From Acidithiobacillus concretivorus (lineage in GTDB: Bacteria > Pseudomonadota > Gammaproteobacteria > Acidithiobacillales > Acidithiobacillaceae): a stretch of DNA of 64,000 nt. Positions within the stretch are counted from its first letter, which is position 1. Every line of letters begins with the position of its first letter. A program made the position numbers and the translations under genes. The notes under the pieces were generated by a model that searched no databases, was not told the DNA's origin, and saw only the letters and a list, made by a program, of their open reading frames with translations. The stretch covers positions 1 to 64,000 of the forward strand of contig NZ_JABELD010000017.1 of the NCBI RefSeq assembly GCF_018853445.1, read 5' to 3'. Below are positions 18,219 to 25,425 of this stretch, piece after piece.

Positions 18219-19300
18219 TCGAAGCCCCTTTCTGAATGATGATTTTGAATAAAAAATTCCAAAGTCCGGATACCGCTACAGGCTACCAATTGATACATTT
18301 GCAACATTCTTTGAATGTAAGCGCTCGAAAACTTCCTTTTTTCGGCAGCATTCTCCAAACGGTGCAACTCGTCGAATACGTCTTTTTTGATTTTATCATC
18401 TACTATCGCAGAATCAATTAATATATTTTTTTCATCCTGAAACCATCCAATAAATTGATTCAAATTTTTAAGCTGCATTGATGTCATCATTTCTTTGTTA
18501 ATAAATTTTCTTGCGTAAAGAGCAGAATTTGAAGCAATCGGTATAATTTCCGGATTACCAAATCCTAACCTCTCTAGATATTCCTTAGTCTTAAATATAA
18601 AGCCTCTTACATTTTCACCTCTTTCAATATCAAGCAGATCTATTTTGTTTAGCACAAACACAATTTTAACCATGATATCTTCTTCTAATTTCTTACGCAC
18701 TACCATCAATAATGATTTATCATCGTTGGTTCCTAGTTGCTCTGTATTTAGAATGTAAACAATAATTTTGGATCGAACATGATCCAATGCTTCTTGCATA
18801 ACTATCTCATGTTGTTCATCTCGGCTATTGTTTGGTCCTGGGGTATCGTGCAGCACCAGGCCATGAGCACAACCGGGCAATCCAAAAAATGATCCAGAAA
18901 TCTCGATCTGATTCACATTTGGATCTGCATTCCATAATCGCATTTGTTCGCCTGAAATATTATCACTCATTGAGATTTTATCACCAGATATTGCATAACA
19001 CGAACCTTTATAAAATTGTTCTGTATCCCTATGCTCAATACTGGTCAGACAGGCTGTTGTCGCTTCATTAGCTGCATGGAGAAGCTCTCGGCCAAGTAGC
19101 GCGTTGATAAGCGTTGATTTTCCAGCACTCATGGTCGCAATCACTAAAACATCAAAAGGATCGCTGGGCATCATCTGTTGCTCTTGAATACTCTTGCGCA
19201 TCTCATTAGGCATGACAAGCTTCTGAATAGCCTTATTATTTAATAGGTTTAACTTCTTTAGCTTTTTCTTAGCTTTGCGCTTTCTTTTGTTCAAAATCAC
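18215..19300 (-). CDS. Dynamin-like GTPase, small subunit
   Basis: A 361-residue GTPase, the first gene of the six-gene operon. It shares the G-domain pattern of its neighbour: P-loop A-T-M-S-A-G-K-S (55-62), T81-T82, D-T-P-G-P-N-N-S (from 152) and N-K-I-D (218-221). The first 25 residues are strongly basic (K-R-K-R-K-A-K-K-K). The stalk is much shorter than in the 751-residue partner. The start is uncertain: GTG at 19300, or TTG two codons later, which is better spaced from GGAG. It overlaps the next gene by four bases. It probably forms a hetero-oligomer with the larger GTPase. Confidence 0.83.
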   Translation of the reverse strand: MILNKRKRKAKKKLKKLNLLNNKAIQKLVMPNEMRKSIQEQQMMPSDPFDVLVIATMSAGKSTLINALLGRELLHAANEATTACLTSIEHRDTEQFYKGSCYAISGDKISMSDNISGEQMRLWNADPNVNQIEISGSFFGLPGCAHGLVLHDTPGPNNSRDEQHEIVMQEALDHVRSKIIVYILNTEQLGTNDDKSLLMVVRKKLEEDIMVKIVFVLNKIDLLDIERGENVRGFIFKTKEYLERLGFGNPEIIPIASNSALYARKFINKEMMTSMQLKNLNQFIGWFQDEKNILIDSAIVDDKIKKDVFDELHRLENAAEKRKFSSAYIQRMLQMYQLVACSGIRTLEFFIQNHHSERGFE

Positions 19301-19417
19301 TCTCCGTTTTACTCATGTGAAGCCAAAATCACAGTCCAGTCTGTTTTGAAAGTTCTCTGAAAATGGCTATTATATCAACCTTTTACTTCTCGCTATCTAT
19401 AATCTCTTTGAGAAAAA

Positions 19418-19582
19418 TTACTTGATCGTGTAGAAATCCTGCTGTTTCAATTGTGCTATTTCGTGTTCTAACACACAGATTCTTGCCTCTAGCAACTTCT
19501 GCTCATCACTTTTGGTACGCATCACCTTATGCGCCAAATGCCACCCTACGAATAACAAAACCAACATAACGATTATAGGCAT
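19418..19582 (-). CDS. Small single-pass membrane protein with coiled coil (54 aa)
   Basis: A 54-codon frame starting at ATG 19582, preceded by AGGAG at good spacing. The product has an N-terminal hydrophobic helix (I-V-M-L-V-L-L-F-V-G-W) and a charged, heptad-like C-terminal half (E-Q-K-L-L-E-A-R-I-C-V-L-E-H-E-I-A-Q-L). It resembles phage-shock or spanin-like micro-proteins in layout only; no family is recognised. It is the last of three tiny leftward ORFs lying upstream of the dynamin operon and might be its leader genes. Confidence 0.5.
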   Translation of the reverse strand: MPIIVMLVLLFVGWHLAHKVMRTKSDEQKLLEARICVLEHEIAQLKQQDFYTIK

Positions 19583-19650
19583 AATGCTTTCTCCTATGAA
19601 ATATTGCTCAGACTTTCTGTCATATCTCCCTCAAGGTATGGTTACGCGTG

Positions 19651-19767
19651 TCAACCCCACATTTTCTGAGCCGATGTAAAATTATTTTTTTTGAACCAAT
19701 CCGCTGTAGGTTTACCCAATATCATTAGGGCAAGCATTGCAAGCTTTTTCCTGCGGTAAAACATCAT
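19651..19767 (-). CDS. Tiny ORF, basic hydrophobic peptide (38 aa)
   Basis: A 38-codon frame with tandem ATGs at 19767 and 19764 and GGAG five bases upstream. The peptide starts M-M-F-Y-R-R-K-K, then a short hydrophobic run L-A-M-L-A-L-M-I-L-G, and ends polar. It begins 34 bases after the stop of the 46-aa ORF. The support is the ribosome binding site and the clustering only; it may not be expressed. Confidence 0.35.
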   Translation of the reverse strand: MMFYRRKKLAMLALMILGKPTADWFKKNNFTSAQKMWG

Positions 19768-19800
19768 GATCACTCCGCCCAATCCAACTTTCCCTATCAC

Positions 19801-19941
19801 TCATATACAGGAAACGATCCATACCAGCATTTTCAGCGCTGCGAACATCAATATAAAACCCAAAACCATACACAGTCCTATCAACAAAAGCGCGAGAGCT
19901 ATCATTCGATCCAGTTGACGCGCTTCTTTAAGAAAAGACAT
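19801..19941 (-). CDS. Small membrane peptide (46 aa)
   Basis: A 46-codon frame with GAGGAG ahead of ATG 19941. After an amphipathic start (F-L-K-E-A-R-Q-L-D-R) almost all remaining residues are hydrophobic, enough for one long or two short membrane segments. It is first in a cluster of three small leftward ORFs. A sequence resembling the one upstream of the 199-aa gene (see 20068-20098) lies about 130 bases ahead of it, so it may share a regulator with that gene. No homologue is recognised. Confidence 0.45.
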   Translation of the reverse strand: MSFLKEARQLDRMIALALLLIGLCMVLGFILMFAALKMLVWIVSCI

Positions 19942-20067
19942 TGTGCTCCTCATCACTGTTTTGCGTTAAAGCTAACAAACATGTTCCCCAACACAGAAAC
20001 CTGACCCACCTTTATCCGGTTTCTTTTTAAACCTACCAACCCTTACCGATACCTATAGTCTACCACC

Positions 20068-20098
20068 AGCCTGCGACAACATGTGACGCATAGTGTTA
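20068..20098 (-). promoter_or_regulatory. Operator-like repeat element, copy 1
   Basis: On the minus strand this reads ATGCGTCACATG, then TTGTCGCAG, then a TGGTG-containing tail. A closely similar block occurs at 22103-22130. Both lie upstream of leftward genes (the small-ORF cluster here, the 199-aa gene there) and they bracket the WYL regulator gene. A shared regulator-binding site is plausible but rests on two copies only. Confidence 0.3.
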
Positions 20099-21061
20099 TC
20101 CACTGATTTCATTGATTTCTATATCACATATGAGCGATTCCATCCCTGCGAGCCAAGTGTGCAATAACATGGAATCCGTCACCGTAGCCCGAACCTGCAG
20201 CCAATCTCCCTGAACTTCTATCTCCTGATCCTCAGATAGTCGTGATTCTGTCAAATGCCAACCTGCGGCCTTCTCTATTGTAAAGCTGATGCGCACTTTC
20301 TTTCCTTCTCCAAATGCAAACCGACCCTCACCATCGTAACGCGCCAGATCAAAGTCCTTGGGATAGATAAACTGTTGCGGAAGGAGTTCCGCCTTCTCAA
20401 TGCGTGGCAGCGCCAGAATACGTTCGTTGTCATAGCCTTCATATCGGCACACCAGATAAAGGCGGTTCCCTTGTTGGGCGAGTCCCAAGGGCCAAACAGT
20501 CGCTTCTTTCTGTTCGCCGTGCACATTGTGGTAATGCAGGTAGAGCTTCTGTTCCCGATAAAGGGCATTACTGACCGTCTCCAGGATGTTGGGGGCGATC
20601 TTTGCGGGCAATAGAGGAAGCGTTGTCGGAATGCGCCGCACCTTGCGGATCCATTGTCGGACCGGTTGCGCTTCCGGTTCGCAGTCAATTTGTTGCTGAG
20701 CATGTTCCAGTAACGGATTCAGATCACGCAGGAGGTCAGCGGGAAGAATGTCGTGCAATTCGGATTCTGCCAGATGGACCAGCAAAGCTTCTGCAGGACT
20801 GAGTAATGGCAGCGTAAAGCCTCGGGCATGGACCGGCCAGCGATATCCGTAGGGTTTGCTGCGGGTATCGCATTCAATGTCAAAGTGCTGACTGATGGTA
20901 TCCAGATAACGTTGCACACTGCGCAGATCGCGCTCGAATCCGGCTGCATCCAATGAGGTTTTAATTTGCTTGGCGGTGATGAAGCGTTTGCGGGGAATGC
21001 GTCGAAGAATCTCCAGCAGTAGTAGAGCTGTTTCCAATCCACTACTGCGTGAATGAGTCAT
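20096..21061 (-). CDS. WYL-domain transcriptional regulator
   Basis: A 321-residue regulator. Residues 1-75 are a winged helix-turn-helix (T-A-K-Q-I, then S-V-Q-R-Y-L-D-T-I-S as recognition region). The middle carries the WYL fold, with strands L-Y-L-H-Y-H-N-V and V-W-P-L-G-L-A-Q-Q-G-N-R-L-Y-L-V. The C-terminus resembles the WCX extension. WYL proteins sense nucleic acids or nucleotides and commonly control defence islands. The ATG at 21061 overlaps the stop of the zinc-ribbon gene, which argues against the much longer frame starting at 21400. Targets may be the flanking repeat elements at 20068 and 22103, as inferred from position. Confidence 0.85.
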   Translation of the reverse strand: MTHSRSSGLETALLLLEILRRIPRKRFITAKQIKTSLDAAGFERDLRSVQRYLDTISQHFDIECDTRSKPYGYRWPVHARGFTLPLLSPAEALLVHLAESELHDILPADLLRDLNPLLEHAQQQIDCEPEAQPVRQWIRKVRRIPTTLPLLPAKIAPNILETVSNALYREQKLYLHYHNVHGEQKEATVWPLGLAQQGNRLYLVCRYEGYDNERILALPRIEKAELLPQQFIYPKDFDLARYDGEGRFAFGEGKKVRISFTIEKAAGWHLTESRLSEDQEIEVQGDWLQVRATVTDSMLLHTWLAGMESLICDIEINEISG

Positions 21062-21264
21062 GACCTTTTGCCTCGAACTTGACCGAGCAGTTGGGTCAGA
21101 CTTTCCGAGATGGAGGGGACGGTGGCACTGTGCAAATGGGGATTGCCACATTGCGGGCATTGCTGAGGTAACTCCTGTCCCAATAAGGCATCGCTGCGGG
21201 GCTGGAAACGGTTCTTCCATCCACAATTCGGGCAAGATAACTGCATGGCGGCTGGTCTGATCAT
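21058..21264 (-). CDS. Small zinc-ribbon protein (68 aa)
   Basis: A 68-residue protein with two CxxC knuckles, C-P-N-C-G-W (11-16) and C-P-Q-C-G-N (36-41), about 25 residues apart, typical of a single zinc ribbon. An AAGGA site lies upstream of ATG 21264. The stop overlaps the WYL regulator start (ATGA), so the two are co-translated. It may be a DNA- or RNA-binding partner of the regulator. No named family is recognised. Confidence 0.7.
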   Translation of the reverse strand: MIRPAAMQLSCPNCGWKNRFQPRSDALLGQELPQQCPQCGNPHLHSATVPSISESLTQLLGQVRGKRS

Positions 21265-21460
21265 TTTTTTCCTTATTAAGGTGCTGCGCCACCCATGCCG
21301 GTTGCCTAGTTTTCATGGGTGGATAACAGCGATCTCTGATGGAACTATAGCCGCTGCCCCTCTGAGAGGTAAAGCACGACATTGTAGCCATTCTGGTCAT
21401 CCTGAATTCCTATGGTGCTTCATCATCTCGTTAGACAGACGATCTTTGGCACCTGAACTT

Positions 21461-22060
21461 TCACGCTTCGACCAAAGCACCGGGCTTCAACAACGCCAGC
21501 CCCTGAGCATATTCGTCATAGGCATCGTCCAGCGTTTTACTGATGGCGAGGGCGATCTTGGGTAGTATGGAAGACAGGGCCTTTTTGAGGGATTGGAGGA
21601 TTTTCTGGTTTTGTTCAGCTGACCAGTCGTCCCAGCGTTCATTGTCCATGGATGGTGCCAGGAGCATACCCAGCACACCCGGTTTGGCTGCGTCAAAAGC
21701 CTTTTGGAAGACGCTTTTATCCACACAAAAGTACAGGGATCGGCGATCCAGCTCGTTTGCCGTTTGTGCATACTCAGGCGTTTCATCCCCTACATAGGCT
21801 TCGAGTTGGCTTTGCAGGCGGCCTAATGTTTTTTGCCAGTGTGCATCGACCTCCCTGGCATATCGGTCTCCCCATTCGGCGGTGATCATCGTGACAAAAT
21901 CATCGGCGAAATCCCAGACAAAGCCATCCAGTTCGGCGGCGACATGGACTTGGAAGCTTTCGTTGAGTGATTCGGCGAGGTCTTCGGCATCTCGCTGAGA
22001 TTGTTGGTGCCAGCGCTGTAGGGTCTCCTGCTGTTGATGGATGATGGATTCAAGACTCAT
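21461..22060 (-). CDS. Hypothetical protein, helical (199 aa)
   Basis: A soluble, acidic, helix-rich protein of 199 residues. The N-terminal 45 residues are glutamine- and glutamate-rich (H-Q-Q-Q-E-T-L-Q-R-W-H-Q-Q-S-Q-R-D) and could form a coiled coil. Several tryptophans fall in W-D-F-A-D-D-F and W-D-D-W. The ATG at 22060 is chosen because AAGGAG precedes it; a longer frame from 22117 has no such site. It is followed after about 200 bases by the zinc-ribbon/WYL pair on the same strand. Function unknown. Confidence 0.6.
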   Translation of the reverse strand: MSLESIIHQQQETLQRWHQQSQRDAEDLAESLNESFQVHVAAELDGFVWDFADDFVTMITAEWGDRYAREVDAHWQKTLGRLQSQLEAYVGDETPEYAQTANELDRRSLYFCVDKSVFQKAFDAAKPGVLGMLLAPSMDNERWDDWSAEQNQKILQSLKKALSSILPKIALAISKTLDDAYDEYAQGLALLKPGALVEA

Positions 22061-22102
22061 GGCGTTCTCCTTGCTGCGGTTGGGCGATGGAGATACGGTA
22101 AC

Positions 22103-22130
22103 ACCATGCTGCGACAATATGCGTCATATA
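22103..22130 (-). promoter_or_regulatory. Operator-like repeat element, copy 2
   Basis: On the minus strand this reads ATGACGCATA then TTGTCGCAG then CATGGTG, resembling the block at 20068-20098. It lies about 45 bases upstream of the 199-aa gene, within promoter distance. A regulator site is inferred; no experiment or third copy supports it. Confidence 0.3.
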
Positions 22131-22403
22131 AAAACAGAAACTGCGGAGCATCCTCGTAAAATGGTTTTTCAGAATAATGGGGATGGACTCATTGCCTATG
22201 GTCTATGGGGGAAAGGATCAGTTCGGAGTAGTTTAAGAATGACAACTTACTGATACTGTTACTGAGTTTGCAATCATCAAAAGAGCGGTACGATCGGGCA
22301 GGATTGAAATATGACCCGGCTTGCTCTGTGAATTTGCGTGGCATGGCGAGTTGATATCAGCTAGTCTTACCAGAAACGCATCGATCATTAAGGAGTACGA
22401 ACC
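22131..22403. other. Intergenic region, no gene seen
   Basis: About 270 bases between divergent transcription units. No frame with a ribosome binding site was found. Promoters for the antitoxin gene to the right and the 199-aa gene to the left must lie here. TAAGGAG just before 22404 is the ribosome binding site of the antitoxin gene. Confidence 0.4.
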
Positions 22404-22616
22404 ATGAAGGTTACAGCTACTTTATCGAGCAAGTTCCAGATTTCCATTCCCAAGGCTTTGCGGGATGAACAGCACTGGAAAGCCGGACAAGAGTTTGTCT
22501 TCATCCCCAAAGGCAAGGGTGTTCTGGTGTTACCCGTGCCCGAGAAGGAACAGTTAGTCGGCCTTGCTAAAGGGGCTCGCATTGACGATTGGCGTGATCG
22601 CCAGGATCGATTCTGA
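22404..22616 (+). CDS. AbrB/MazE-type antitoxin (VapB-like)
   Basis: A 70-residue protein with the swapped-hairpin AbrB DNA-binding fold: T-L-S-S-K-F-Q-I-S-I-P-K-A-L-R at residues 5-19, then G-Q-E-F-V-F-I-P-K-G-K-G. The acidic/arginine C-terminal tail (I-D-D-W-R-D-R-Q-D-R) is the part that normally wraps a PIN toxin. A strong AAGGAG site precedes the ATG. The stop overlaps the next start (TGATG), the usual antitoxin-toxin coupling. Its cognate toxin appears damaged or rearranged, see the next gene. Confidence 0.88.
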   Translation: MKVTATLSSKFQISIPKALRDEQHWKAGQEFVFIPKGKGVLVLPVPEKEQLVGLAKGARIDDWRDRQDRF

Positions 22617-23032
22617 TGGATTTAGTGCCTTGCGTGGTCGATACCTCAGCATGGATTGAATGGCTTGCTGACACGCCCACCGGTAGGCGTCTGGGAAAAC
22701 AGTTTCCAGAAAAATCACATTGTATCGTCCCCACGGTTGTGCAACTGGAGCTATCGAAGTGGTTAGTACGAGAAGTTGGCGAGGAACAAGCCGACCAGGT
22801 AATTGCCTATACGCGGACTATCCACATTCCGGATCCCGACGTAAAAGCCATCCGTGAAACCACAGGCCTTTCACAGTCGCAGTTCGCTCTGATGATCAGG
22901 GTAAAGCTCAAGACACTGCAGAATTGGGAACAAAAACGGGTACGACCTGCGGGACCAGCCAGGGCACTTTTACAGATTGTGGCCGTCGATCCTCATGCGG
23001 CCATTCGTGCTTTTAAGGGGCTTGTGGCTTGA
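22616..23032 (+). CDS. Chimeric gene: truncated PIN (VapC) domain joined to a HigA/NadS-type HTH
   Basis: A 138-residue frame joining two unrelated toxin-antitoxin parts. Residues 1-71 are the first half of a PIN RNase: V-V-D-T-S-A-W (Asp9) and V-Q-L-E-L-S-K-W (Glu45). Residues 73-138 match the C-terminal helix-turn-helix of HigA/NadS-type antitoxins: D-V-K-A-I-R-E, L-S-Q-S-Q-F-A, L-Q-N-W-E-Q-K-R and P-A-R-A-L-L. The second half of the PIN domain, with its remaining acidic residues, is missing, so RNase activity is doubtful. The reading frame is intact and coupled to the antitoxin gene. It may be an inactivated toxin turned into a regulator, or recombination debris. Confidence 0.75.
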   Translation: MDLVPCVVDTSAWIEWLADTPTGRRLGKQFPEKSHCIVPTVVQLELSKWLVREVGEEQADQVIAYTRTIHIPDPDVKAIRETTGLSQSQFALMIRVKLKTLQNWEQKRVRPAGPARALLQIVAVDPHAAIRAFKGLVA

Positions 23033-23151
23033 ATTTTTTGAGGTTGGCATACTCTGCAGGGTGACTAACGCAGCTACTGATTATAGAACGACCAGCAGTC
23101 CATCACAGATTGCACGGTAAGTCTCCTACCCTCCCCCGAAACTGGATTAAT

Positions 23152-23580
23152 TTATTCCTGTTTCCGGCGCGTCATTTTTTTAGGCCAATCCGGACCAGTT
23201 CTAAGCAAATGCGGCCTGCCACGACGGGGTTCTAGTGTACACAATTCTTCTGGCAACGCCGCAATCTGCTTCAGTAAGCGTGCTCGAACACGCGGGCCGG
23301 GATTGTCAATCATCGACCAAAGAGCTGGCCCCAATGCTATTTCATTCAAATCCTTCATTCGCATCATAGCCAATGCCACGAGCAGCACAGGCAAAGCATC
23401 CCCAGCAGTGGCTGCTTCTCTCAAAAAACGCAATGGGATCGCCGGGATATAATATTCGCGTTGTCTAATGCTCGGCACCGCCAGTTTTACAGCGGAAGAC
23501 AACAAGTCCAAATCTGGATCTCCTTGCGGCAACATCTGTCTGCAATCAAATTGAGTTCGATTGAATTTTTTGATGGTCAT
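23152..23580 (-). CDS. Hypothetical protein downstream of the DNA polymerase gene
   Basis: About 142 residues, soluble, basic at the C-terminus (P-R-R-G-R-P, K-K-M-T-R-R-K-Q-E). The middle is helical (L-P-V-L-L-V-A-L-A-M-M-R-M). It lies 69 bases downstream of the DNA polymerase gene on the same strand and is probably co-transcribed, so a role in the element's replication or partition is possible. The ATG at 23580 is chosen over a TTG at 23592. No family recognised. Confidence 0.55.
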   Translation of the reverse strand: MTIKKFNRTQFDCRQMLPQGDPDLDLLSSAVKLAVPSIRQREYYIPAIPLRFLREAATAGDALPVLLVALAMMRMKDLNEIALGPALWSMIDNPGPRVRARLLKQIAALPEELCTLEPRRGRPHLLRTGPDWPKKMTRRKQE

Positions 23581-23649
23581 GGTTCTAATCAAGTCCTAAT
23601 CATTAATGGTAACAAACGGGTTGGATGAAGCCGAGAACACTCCAATGGG

Positions 23650-25422
23650 TTATTTTGAGACGACGCCATCATCATTCATTGGCAATTCATTCAGAAGCAT
23701 TGTGATCCGATGCCATAAGTCATTACCGGCCTCCTCCACATAACGATCGGGGAAGCACACCACATCGACATTGGTACGCACAACTCGCCCCTTTCCTAAA
23801 ACTAATTCGCTCGCGTGATCCATCGCCGACAGTGTCCGCTTCACGACATCATCTATCTCAGCAATATCTGCTTCGGCCAGAAGTGCATCGTGCACAGGCG
23901 CACATACCTGGATATCGTTTTCCGTCAACTCACAACATGCCAACCGCAGCATTTCAGCGCCGTTTGATTGCATGGGCCAGTTCAATAATGATCGGGGATT
24001 GGGTTCGGCACCATGACCCGCGCGCCAAGTCCAGCCAAAAGTGGTTTGCAAGGGCAGCCCGAGTAGACCCGCATTCTGATTATTTGTGACCCACTGCCAA
24101 AAAGCCTTATAGGTTTCCCGATGCTGACGTAACAGCGTGCGTGCTTCTTCAAAATGCACTCCGGCTTGCAGCGCAATGGATTCAGCGCTCATGCCGTATC
24201 CGACCCCAAGCACGATAGCCTTCGCACGTTGTCGTTCAGATTTATGGGTGTAACAAGTGGCATCGGCTGGTGCAAGCCCTACTTTTTTAGCAAATGCAAG
24301 ATACGGATCGCCCGAAATATAGTCTTCCCACATGACATGATCACCGGACAGCGCAGCGGCGATGGCGATCTCTTGCGCCGACCAATCGACATAGGCCAGT
24401 GCACGTCCTGGTGCAGGTTTAATCAGGCTGCGCAACCATCGCGCTGACCCGAAAATGAATGTTGAGTTACTGGGTTGATTTCTTCCGGTTTTACTCGCAA
24501 ACGGGTGCAAGCTAGTACGCATACGACCATCAGAACCAATGGGAAAATCCGCCTGATGCAGTTTTGCCAAAGCCTGACGCAACTCCCGTAATCGAGCGAT
24601 CATTGGGTGTGCCTTAGCCTGCTTTTTAAATGTGCCATCATCTAAAGCCAGTCGACCACTGGGTAGTCGCGGCCACGGTATTTGAGCGCGTTGGAGAAAA
24701 TCGGCGAAACGGTCAGCCACAAATGTCGCTCCATTAAAGACACCAAAGTCCCGATCTATCTCCGCGATGAGCTTGAGTTTTATTTCATTCCACCCCTTTT
24801 GCAATCGTCGATAAAACACAACATCAATGGGTACGCCGTTTCGTTCCATTCTGGATACTGCACAAGTATAACGACCACGGAGCAAAGCTTGCCCCAATCG
24901 CTGGGGATTCTCTGCAATTTGCGGAAGCATGATTCGCAACAAATCCGTGGTGGCTTGAACATCGCCGGCACAATAGTCCAGAATGTCAGCGCGTTGGGCA
25001 CTGGTCCAAGGGCCACCGCTTAGGATCAGATCCCGCATAAATTCCTTCCGCGAAGCAACCATACTGGAAATGCCATAATGTCTTGCAGCTGCAAGCAGGC
25101 TCGGGTAGAACTGGCCGTTCACACTACCATTGTGCAAACAGACAAATTCCGCATACAAATCCAGACACCTTACCGGCATAGGCCAACCCAGTTGCAAAAA
25201 ACATGACCATTCAGCCTGGGCCGCAAAGGCCACATACAGGGTATTATCGGCACCTAAATCAAAGGGCGGCTCTTTGTTCAGTGCATCCTGCCATAACTTA
25301 ATCCATTGCCCAGAAACCAGGTCGTGGGCGACCATACAAACGGGCTCTGGGCAATCACCTACACTTGCTGTGTACTCGAAATCGAGTATCCAGATGGCGC
25401 GATAATGAAGATTGAATCCCAC
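23650..25422 (-). CDS. Family A DNA polymerase (Pol I-like) with 3'-5' exonuclease
   Basis: A 590-residue polymerase. The exonuclease domain shows L-D-F-E-Y-T (D14/E16) and D-Y-C-A-G-D near 149-154. The polymerase domain shows motif A Y-V-D-W-S-A-Q-E-I (Asp346), motif B R-x2-A-K-A-I-V-L-G-V-G-Y-G with Lys401, and motif C V-H-D-A (Asp512). The 5'-3' nuclease domain of cellular Pol I is absent, as in phage and mobile-element polymerases. Motif C has A where cellular enzymes have E. The start is GTG 25422, three bases after the previous gene. It sits in an AlpA-hypothetical-polymerase operon, which suggests a self-replicating or phage-derived element. Confidence 0.92.
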   Translation of the reverse strand: MGFNLHYRAIWILDFEYTASVGDCPEPVCMVAHDLVSGQWIKLWQDALNKEPPFDLGADNTLYVAFAAQAEWSCFLQLGWPMPVRCLDLYAEFVCLHNGSVNGQFYPSLLAAARHYGISSMVASRKEFMRDLILSGGPWTSAQRADILDYCAGDVQATTDLLRIMLPQIAENPQRLGQALLRGRYTCAVSRMERNGVPIDVVFYRRLQKGWNEIKLKLIAEIDRDFGVFNGATFVADRFADFLQRAQIPWPRLPSGRLALDDGTFKKQAKAHPMIARLRELRQALAKLHQADFPIGSDGRMRTSLHPFASKTGRNQPSNSTFIFGSARWLRSLIKPAPGRALAYVDWSAQEIAIAAALSGDHVMWEDYISGDPYLAFAKKVGLAPADATCYTHKSERQRAKAIVLGVGYGMSAESIALQAGVHFEEARTLLRQHRETYKAFWQWVTNNQNAGLLGLPLQTTFGWTWRAGHGAEPNPRSLLNWPMQSNGAEMLRLACCELTENDIQVCAPVHDALLAEADIAEIDDVVKRTLSAMDHASELVLGKGRVVRTNVDVVCFPDRYVEEAGNDLWHRITMLLNELPMNDDGVVSK

Positions 25423-25425
25423 TGC

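Noticed and set aside
20096-21400. Longer 434-residue version of the WYL regulator
   Set aside because: The extra 113 N-terminal residues overlap the zinc-ribbon gene in another frame and have unnatural composition; the ATG at 21061 overlaps the zinc-ribbon stop as expected for coupled genes.
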